From positions 1-5,682 of the forward strand of contig JALRIQ010000270.1 of NCBI GenBank assembly GCA_023277325.1: a DNA stretch of 5,682 nt, given 5' to 3'. The notes under the pieces are model-generated. The model had not been told where the DNA came from and did no database searches. It saw nothing but the letters and a program-made list of their open reading frames with translations. Position numbers and translations under genes: made by a program. The DNA is from Bacteroidia bacterium. Lineage in GTDB: Bacteria > Bacteroidota > Bacteroidia > UBA8524. Positions 1 through 4,825 of the stretch are shown piece after piece (position 1 is the first letter of the stretch; each line of letters starts with the position of its first letter).

Positions 1-132
1 ATCTTTACTGGAGCAATTACTCGCCAAAGGCATTTCGGTCTATATTGGTGGTAGCGATTACTTTCTAAAGTTGCAATCTTCGAACTCGCTTTCTAAAGCC
101 CTAACGCAACATCCATCTTTACTTGCTCAATC
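1..132. other. Unassigned left-edge segment; possible 3' tail of a plus-strand gene
   Basis: No gene can be assigned with confidence. On the plus strand, frame 2 is open from the left edge to a TAG at 284-286. Its first ~45 codons read like protein (LLEQLLAKGISVYIGGSDYF, then a Ser/Leu-rich stretch), but the remainder lies antisense to the HMG-CoA lyase gene and looks like non-coding shadow. The other two plus frames stop at 52-54 and 66-68, so a gene entering from the left could also end in either. On the minus strand a short frame begins with ATG at 31-33 and runs off the left edge after 11 codons, with no clear promoter. No strong hairpin followed by a T-run is visible, so a terminator for the HMG-CoA lyase gene is not supported here. 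Confidence 0.3.
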
Positions 133-984
133 TTACAAAAAGACTTCCGCGGAAAGGCGCATGGCTTCGGAGAATTCGCTGACGTTGAGGCCGGGAGATT
201 CTTTATTCTCAAGCAAGAAGGACAATAGACTCTCCGTTGGCATATTGCCGGTTAGTGTATCTGCAGCCATGGGGCAACCACCGTAGCCTTTTATTGCACC
301 ATCATACCTCGTACATCCTGAATCGTAGGCGGCCTGAATCTTTTCTTTCCAGCTTTCCGGACGGGTATGCAAGTGCGCACCAATTTCAATTTCAGGGTAA
401 CTTGAGCTCAATTGACTGTATATGGAACGAATATTCTCTGGATTTGAAACGCCAATGGTATCGCTCAAAGAAATGATTTTTACTCCGCGACGTACCATGT
501 GATCCATCCATTGTGCTACAATATCCGGACTCCAAGAATCTCCGTATGGGTTGCCAAAGCCCATGCTTAGGTAAACTACCAGCGCCTTACCATGTTTTTC
601 ACAGAGGTTTTGAATATAATCTACACGCTTTACAGCCTCAGCAATGGTCGAATTGGTATTGCGTACCTGAAAGGTTTCGCTTACTGAAAAGGGAAAGCCG
701 AGATAATCTACCTGCTCAAACTTCATCGCATTGTCTGCTCCTTTCTTGTTGGCAACAATACAAAGCAGCTTGGTGTCGGTTTCACTTAAGTCGAGTTGAT
801 TGAGCACATCGGCTGTATCTTTCATTTGTGGGATGGCACGCTGAGACACAAAACTACCCACATCCAGGGTGTCGAAGCCCACTTTGAGCAGCTGCTGGAT
901 GTAGTTAACTTTGGTCTTCGTTGGGATGAACTCGTGAATACCTTGCATGGCATCACGCGGGCATTCTATGATTTTAAAAGCCAT
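133..984 (-). CDS. Hydroxymethylglutaryl-CoA lyase (HMG-CoA lyase), DRE-TIM family
   Basis: The 283-residue product matches the HMG-CoA lyase family, which cleaves HMG-CoA to acetoacetate and acetyl-CoA as the last step of leucine breakdown in the cytoplasm. The visible TIM-barrel landmarks are the N-terminal catalytic Arg-Asp pair (CPRD, R10-D11), the SFVS strand at 44-47 followed by the IPQM segment, the divalent-metal His pair in GAHLH (H204, H206), the active-site Cys in GYGGCPMA (C237), and the metal-ligand Asn in LTGNMPTE (N247). The length is close to the roughly 290-310 residues usual for bacterial members. The Gly-rich Cys loop differs from the classical animal/proteobacterial signature (AGLGGCPY) but resembles what I recall of Bacteroidota homologues. 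The ATG at 982-984 places the catalytic motif 10 residues in, as expected. A promoter-like TACTTTTG lies about 28 bases upstream. No other leucine-pathway gene is visible beside it. Another DRE-TIM lyase activity is possible but less likely. Confidence 0.9.
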   Translation of the reverse strand: MAFKIIECPRDAMQGIHEFIPTKTKVNYIQQLLKVGFDTLDVGSFVSQRAIPQMKDTADVLNQLDLSETDTKLLCIVANKKGADNAMKFEQVDYLGFPFSVSETFQVRNTNSTIAEAVKRVDYIQNLCEKHGKALVVYLSMGFGNPYGDSWSPDIVAQWMDHMVRRGVKIISLSDTIGVSNPENIRSIYSQLSSSYPEIEIGAHLHTRPESWKEKIQAAYDSGCTRYDGAIKGYGGCPMAADTLTGNMPTESLLSFLLENKESPGLNVSEFSEAMRLSAEVFL

Positions 985-1012
985 TCCTCTATGAATTTCC
1001 GATTAAGCGCGT

Positions 1013-1020
1013 CAAAAGTA
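1013..1020 (-). promoter_or_regulatory. Bacteroidota -7 promoter element for the HMG-CoA lyase gene
   Basis: Read on the minus strand, this is TACTTTTG, a full match to the Bacteroidota sigma-ABfr -7 consensus TAnnTTTG. It ends 28 bases before the ATG of the lyase gene. Transcription would be expected to start about 5-8 bases downstream, leaving a leader of about 20-25 bases. I see no convincing TTTG/TTG -33 element at the usual distance. The leader has AGAGGA directly against the ATG, too close for a normal Shine-Dalgarno contact, which is unremarkable in a phylum that uses that interaction little. Confidence 0.6.
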
Positions 1021-1043
1021 ACTAAATGCCCGTCGTTTTTTAA

Positions 1044-1051
1044 TAACTTTG
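1044..1051 (+). promoter_or_regulatory. Bacteroidota -7 promoter element for the DUF349-methyltransferase operon
   Basis: TAACTTTG, followed by CGCCC, is a full match to TAnnTTTG. It sits 27 bases before the ATG at 1079, so transcription should begin near 1056-1059 with a leader of about 20 bases. No clear -33 TTTG is seen near 1018-1024, where the sequence instead carries the opposing promoter's -7 element. This site also helps choose the gene start: the TTG at 1049-1051, which is in frame with the DUF349 gene, lies inside the promoter element and would not be transcribed. That rules in favour of the ATG at 1079. Confidence 0.65.
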
Positions 1052-1064
1052 CGCCCTTGTTTTC

Positions 1065-1069
1065 AAGGA
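1065..1069 (+). promoter_or_regulatory. Possible Shine-Dalgarno for the DUF349 gene
   Basis: AAGGA lies nine bases before the ATG at 1079 and falls just inside the predicted transcript. The spacing suits initiation at 1079, and less well at the adjacent in-frame GTG at 1076. Many Bacteroidota genes lack such a site, so it may be fortuitous. Confidence 0.35.
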
Positions 1070-1078
1070 AACCAAGTG

Positions 1079-2968
1079 ATGTTGAACGAAAATACAAAAG
1101 AAGAATCGAGTAATCCGAACAATGAGTCGGTGAACCAAGAGCCTAAAACGGCTCCACAGCCCGAGGCATTGAGCGAACCTGAAGTAAGCGAAGAGCAAGA
1201 AGAAGTTGAAGATGCTACCTACAAAATGGAGGATGAGCATGATGACGATACTGATCTTACCACGCTGAACAAAGAGCAATTGGTGGAGCTGATTGAAAAT
1301 ACATCTAGCCAGGATGATTTGGCTGGCGCAGCGCGTATCGCTCGCGAGGTAAAACCATTATTGGAAGAAATTTTCGCAGAAGAAGAGCAAGCCGCTTTGG
1401 ATGCTTTTATTGAAGAGGGAAATGAGAAAGATGACTTTTCAGCAAAACCAGATGAGTGGAAAAATCGCTTTTATGATGCCTATAAGAAGATTCAAGGCCG
1501 CAGAAGTGACCACCGTCAGCGCATTGAGGAAGAAAAGCAAAAGAACCTCCAGATTAAGCGCAAAATTCTCGAAGATCTTCGGGTGATTACCGAAACTGAC
1601 GAGACTGCCGAATCATTGGAGCGAGTTAAAGAGCTGCAAAACGAGTGGAAGAAAATCCGCGCGGTTCCTCATGAGCATGTTCAAGAACTTTGGGACTCTT
1701 ACCGTGTTTTTCTCGACAAGTTTTACGATAACTTGTCCATCAACTTTGAGTTAAAAGAACTCGACCGCAAGAAAAACCTTGAAGCGAAAATCGACCTTTG
1801 TATGAAGGTAGATCAGTTGCAAGAGGAGGCTTCCGTTAAGGTGGCCATGAACTTGCTAAACAAGTACCACGACGAGTGGAAACATACCGGTCCTGTTCCT
1901 CAAGAATACACAGAAGAAATCTGGACCCGCTTCAAAGCGGCTTCCGATAAAATATACGAGCAGAAAAAAGCCCAAATGGATGAGATGCGTGAAATGCGTC
2001 GCAAGAATTTGGAGCTAAAAACTACGATCAATGAGCGCCTGGAGCAAGTTGCTACTTTATTGTACGATAAGCCGAAGGAGTGGATTGAAAAGACGGAAGT
2101 AATCAATGCTTTCTTCGAAGAGTGGAAAAAGATTGGTCCTGTACCTAAGGAGCAAAACGAAGTGGTTTGGGGGCGTTTTAAAGACCTGCGTAATCATTTC
2201 TATCGCCAAAAGAATAACTTCTTTAAACAGCTCAATAAAGACAAAGCAGAAAACCTAAAAGCCAAAGAAGAACTTTGCGAGAAGGCAGAAGTTTTGAAAG
2301 ATTCAGAAGATTGGTTGAAAACCACCAATGACCTGATTCGCTTGCAAGGAGAGTGGAAGAAAGTTGGTCCTGTTCCTGAAAAAATGAGCGATGTGGTATG
2401 GAAACGTTTCCGTGCAGCATGCGATGAATTCTTCAGTAAAAAAGAAGAGCATTTCAAAGGACAAAAGGAAGAGCAAGAAAAGAATCTTGATGCGAAAAAA
2501 GCATTGTTGGAAGAGGTGAAAGCCTTGGAAGCTATGACGGATAAACAAACCGACGAAGTATTTAAAACTTTGCGCGATATCCAGAAAAAATGGAATGCCG
2601 CTGGTTATGTTCCAATCAAATTCAAGAATCAGATACAAAAAGAGTTTAGCACCATAGTGGATGGCCTCTACAAGAAGCATAAGCGCAATGCAGAGGAAAT
2701 GAAAGAAGGACAGCTTCAGGAACATTATGAAGAGCTTTCCCAATCACCTGATGGCACAAAACGTCTGCAGTTCGAAGAACGCCGTGTGAAAGAGAAAATC
2801 CGTCATCTGAAAAATGATGTGGAAACGCTGGAGAACAATATTGGTTTCTTCTCAAACAGCAAAACAGCTGGCCCTTTGATTAAGGGTATTACCGACAAGA
2901 TTGCAAAAGCAAATGAGCAAATCGAGCGTCTTCAAAAAGAATTGAAGGCGATCAAAAAACTTTACTAG
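1079..2968 (+). CDS. DUF349 repeat protein (five repeats), function unknown
   Basis: This is a 629-residue, very acidic and helical protein with no signal peptide or membrane segment, so it is probably cytoplasmic. Residues 1-60 are a low-complexity, Glu/Asp/Pro/Ser-rich tail. Residues ~60-120 are helical and acidic. Five DUF349 units (PF03993) follow, each opening with a variant of EWKKIGPVPKE and then W-x-RF-x-A-x-D-x-FY, starting near residues 189, 266, 348, 425 and 504. The last unit is degenerate (KWNAAGYVPIKF). Before the first unit, W127 with NRFYDAYKKI looks like the second half of another unit. Residues ~563-629 form a C-terminal coiled coil with an ENNIGFF turn, a feature I associate with Bacteroidota DUF349 proteins. 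No catalytic residues are evident, and the repeated Trp/Pro surface suggests a scaffold or binding role, which is inference. The stop overlaps the start of the methyltransferase gene. The start choice rests on the promoter position at 1044-1051. Confidence 0.9.
   Translation: MLNENTKEESSNPNNESVNQEPKTAPQPEALSEPEVSEEQEEVEDATYKMEDEHDDDTDLTTLNKEQLVELIENTSSQDDLAGAARIAREVKPLLEEIFAEEEQAALDAFIEEGNEKDDFSAKPDEWKNRFYDAYKKIQGRRSDHRQRIEEEKQKNLQIKRKILEDLRVITETDETAESLERVKELQNEWKKIRAVPHEHVQELWDSYRVFLDKFYDNLSINFELKELDRKKNLEAKIDLCMKVDQLQEEASVKVAMNLLNKYHDEWKHTGPVPQEYTEEIWTRFKAASDKIYEQKKAQMDEMREMRRKNLELKTTINERLEQVATLLYDKPKEWIEKTEVINAFFEEWKKIGPVPKEQNEVVWGRFKDLRNHFYRQKNNFFKQLNKDKAENLKAKEELCEKAEVLKDSEDWLKTTNDLIRLQGEWKKVGPVPEKMSDVVWKRFRAACDEFFSKKEEHFKGQKEEQEKNLDAKKALLEEVKALEAMTDKQTDEVFKTLRDIQKKWNAAGYVPIKFKNQIQKEFSTIVDGLYKKHKRNAEEMKEGQLQEHYEELSQSPDGTKRLQFEERRVKEKIRHLKNDVETLENNIGFFSNSKTAGPLIKGITDKIAKANEQIERLQKELKAIKKLY
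1643..2690 (+). repeat. Intragenic tandem DUF349 units, period 77-82 codons
   Basis: Five in-frame units begin at 1643, 1874, 2120, 2351 and 2588, spaced 231, 246, 231 and 237 bases. The anchor is visible in DNA as GAGTGGAAR in the first four, with GGTCCTGTWCCT following in units 2-4. Units 2-4 are most alike. Unit 1 replaces GPVP with RAVP, and unit 5 replaces the opening E-W-K-K with K-W-N-A. The pattern suggests old internal duplication, with the outer units drifting most. Confidence 0.85.
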
Positions 2969-3762
2969 TGCTCGACATAGCAAGAAAATACGCTTGGTAT
3001 TATTTAAATGCCAAAACCAAGCACGGTGTGCACTCCCCGTTCGTTTACGATCTGGTTACCAAAGTATTTGAAGATAAAACTGTTTACGAAGAATATGCCA
3101 AGGTTGAAAAGCTAAGGCAGACCTTACTCACTAACCGTATGGTTACTGAAGTGGAAGATTTTGGAGCAGGAGGGGAGTCGGGTCGTGTTTACGAAAGAAA
3201 GATTTCGGATATCGCCGCTCGGGCAGCCAAACCAGCTCGCTGGGGAAAACTCCTCTACCGAATCTGTTCCTACTTCAATGTGAAGGAAATACTCGAGTTT
3301 GGAACCTCTTTGGGAATATCTACTGCTTATCAGGCAATGGGTGCGCTCAAGGGCCATGAAAATATTCATTTTGTGAGCATGGAAGGCAGTAGCAACTTGG
3401 TTGAGTTGGCTGGTATGAATCTCAATGACCTCGGACTGAAAGATAAAGTCACGCTTGTTCCTGGAAACTTTGACGTTACGCTGGATGGTGTTCTGGAAGG
3501 TTTTGACAAGTTGGATTATGTCTTTTTGGATGGAAACCACAGAAAGGAACCGACCCTGCGTTATTTCGAATCCTTATTGCCAAAATCCCATAACGATACG
3601 GTATTTGTTTTTGATGATATCCATTGGAGTAAAGACATGGAGGAAGCCTGGGAAGAGTTGAAGGCACATCCTGCCGTGACGGTAAGTATTGACCTCTTCT
3701 ATATCGGACTCATCTTTATCCGCCAGGAGCAGGTAGAAGAGCATTTTCTTATTCGTTTTTAG
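2968..3762 (+). CDS. Class I SAM-dependent methyltransferase, O-methyltransferase-like
   Basis: The 264-residue product has a Rossmann methyltransferase core. Motif I is EFGTSLGIS (110-118), the SAM-binding glycine loop. An acidic residue ends the next strand (SMEG, E139). VPGNF is at 164-168. DYVFLDGNH at 183-191 is the motif seen in catechol-type and small-molecule O-methyltransferases, and FDDIHW at 215-220 supplies the Asp-Asp pair that binds metal in that group. The N-terminus carries HGVHSPFVYDL (19-29), which I recall in Bacteroidota relatives but whose role I do not know. The substrate cannot be deduced. The start is GTG, sharing its G with the last base of the upstream TAG (TAGTG). 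No in-frame Met occurs until residue 58, after the conserved N-terminus, so GTG is the best choice. There is no Shine-Dalgarno, so translation probably depends on ribosomes finishing the DUF349 gene. The 3' end overlaps the convergent deacetylase-like gene by 14 bases. Confidence 0.87.
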   Translation: MLDIARKYAWYYLNAKTKHGVHSPFVYDLVTKVFEDKTVYEEYAKVEKLRQTLLTNRMVTEVEDFGAGGESGRVYERKISDIAARAAKPARWGKLLYRICSYFNVKEILEFGTSLGISTAYQAMGALKGHENIHFVSMEGSSNLVELAGMNLNDLGLKDKVTLVPGNFDVTLDGVLEGFDKLDYVFLDGNHRKEPTLRYFESLLPKSHNDTVFVFDDIHWSKDMEEAWEELKAHPAVTVSIDLFYIGLIFIRQEQVEEHFLIRF

Positions 3763-4561
3763 GAAGCCGTAGCTTATCGGCGTAATGCAACATATCTTTT
3801 CTTGAATTATAGAATCCGGAAACGGTCATAAACTCGGCGCCATCCCTTTTGAATTCCCGAATCAGCGCAAAGAAGGTTTCTGCTGGCGTGGTATATGGGG
3901 TGCTGCTATCATCAAAAGAATGGAAGAGTAGGGCAATATTCTTTCCTTCACTCACATCTTCCAGCATCATCAGCATATTGTCGTCTTCGGTAAACCGTGA
4001 ATTCAGACCAATATCATAACACCAAAAACTATCGGGTTTGTCGGCCTGCAAGGAGAAACTACGTCGGCGCTCCCAGTATTCGAAATAGCCGAAACTTCCT
4101 GCCCGAACGATAGGAAAACGACTGCGCAAGGAATCACGCCAGGCTTCTTTGGAATGATCACCCGGAAAGGCGAAAACATGTGGGTTAAAACCAGCACGAC
4201 GCATTAATTGAAACCCCGAATCAATCTCGGTTCTCAGGTAGCTACCCAATTCAATTTCTACCCCGTCGCCTTCCTGAATGTGGTTCAAAGTATGATAGGC
4301 AATTTCATGTCCTGACTTCTCCAGCTGATGCAATTTGGCAATGGCAGGAGCATCCATCTGATGAAAATGACTCACGAAGAAACTGACAGGAATATCATAT
4401 TTGATAAAGGAGTCTTTGTATTGGTACCAATTGTTGATGTGATAATCGTCGCAAAGCAGGAGAACCTTTCCTCTTTCCTGGTGAGGAGGTGAATCGCAAG
4501 AAATCCAGACCAGAGAAAGTAAAAGAAGAAAATAAAACGAACTGTTCAAGACCTTATTCAT
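3749..4561 (-). CDS. Polysaccharide deacetylase-like (NodB/CE4-type) lipoprotein
   Basis: The 270-residue product opens with Met-Asn-Lys, a Leu-rich hydrophobic stretch and WISC at residues 19-22, a probable lipoprotein signal with Cys22 as the lipidated residue. The Trp at -3 is atypical for a lipobox. The mature part matches the NodB homology fold: motif 1 as LLCDDYH (D38, D39; the usual form is TFDDG), motif 2 as HTLNH (metal His90 and His94), a motif-3 region FAFPGD (130-135) in place of RxPFG, and a late strand LLFHSF (His214) resembling the LLLH motif. The Asp-His-His metal triad therefore appears intact. The likely role is hydrolysis of N- or O-acyl groups on a glycan at the cell envelope, substrate unknown. 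The start ATG is fixed by an in-frame stop 12 bases upstream (4571-4573). It runs in the same direction as the subtilase upstream, but across a 264-bp gap, so it probably has its own promoter. Confidence 0.8.
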   Translation of the reverse strand: MNKVLNSSFYFLLLLSLVWISCDSPPHQERGKVLLLCDDYHINNWYQYKDSFIKYDIPVSFFVSHFHQMDAPAIAKLHQLEKSGHEIAYHTLNHIQEGDGVEIELGSYLRTEIDSGFQLMRRAGFNPHVFAFPGDHSKEAWRDSLRSRFPIVRAGSFGYFEYWERRRSFSLQADKPDSFWCYDIGLNSRFTEDDNMLMMLEDVSEGKNIALLFHSFDDSSTPYTTPAETFFALIREFKRDGAEFMTVSGFYNSRKDMLHYADKLRLPKNE

Positions 4562-4825
4562 GCCAGCGAATTAAAATCTATAGTGGTTCTGCTATTGACA
4601 CGTTTAAATTCAAATCATTGCATCTTCTTCATGCCGACATCGAATCTGATGGGCCTAAGCAGCGCCAAATGGGTTTGGGGATTAGTCCTTGTTTTGGTTT
4701 TCGCTTACATGAAGAACGCCAATAGCCCGAAAAAATTTTACTTTTTGAATTGCCAAATGGCTATTCACTCAATATCAGGGAGTAAAGTTCGTTAACCCCA
4801 ACAAATAGTCCGAGTGGAGAGAAGA
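4562..4825. other. 264-bp intergenic gap between subtilase and deacetylase-like genes
   Basis: No full TAnnTTTG match occurs on the minus strand here; the nearest is the one-mismatch site at 4573-4580. A weak inverted repeat, AATAGCC at 4722-4728 and GGCTATT at 4759-4765, has a 30-base loop and is not a classical terminator. A small plus-strand frame from ATG 4631 to TAA 4793-4795 would encode 54 residues with one hydrophobic segment (WVWGLVLVLVFAYM). It has no good promoter, so I do not call it a gene. No transposon end, tRNA or riboswitch is recognisable. Confidence 0.5.
4573..4580 (-). promoter_or_regulatory. Weak promoter-like -7 element for the deacetylase-like gene
   Basis: On the minus strand this reads TAGATTTT, missing only the final G of TAnnTTTG. 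It lies just 11 bases before the ATG, which would leave a very short leader or a nearly leaderless transcript. No TTTG is found at the normal -33 spacing. A TTTG further upstream on the same strand is about 30 bases away, too far. Treat it as a candidate only. Confidence 0.25.

Noticed and set aside
145..154. TTCCGCGGAA palindrome near the lyase 3' end
   Set aside because: It lies inside the coding sequence before the stop, has no loop or T-run, and is probably chance; not a terminator or convincing operator.
1049..1078. TTG start adding 10 residues to the DUF349 protein
   Set aside because: The TTG lies within the TAACTTTG promoter element, so it would not be on the transcript; ATG at 1079 has an AAGGA at suitable spacing.
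2303..2743. 146-codon minus-strand open frame inside the DUF349 gene
   Set aside because: It is the antisense shadow of a Lys/Glu-rich gene, whose AAA/GAA codons read as Phe/Leu on the opposite strand; no independent start signal.
3124..3540. 138-codon minus-strand open frame opposite the methyltransferase
   Set aside because: The plus strand carries clear methyltransferase motifs throughout; the minus frame shows no recognisable domain.
4739..4747. TACTTTTTG as a plus-strand promoter
   Set aside because: One base too long for TAnnTTTG, no -33 partner, and it would only transcribe antisense into the subtilase gene.
4722..4765. AATAGCC / GGCTATT inverted repeat as a terminator
   Set aside because: Only 7 bp of stem with a 30-base loop and no T-run directly after either arm.
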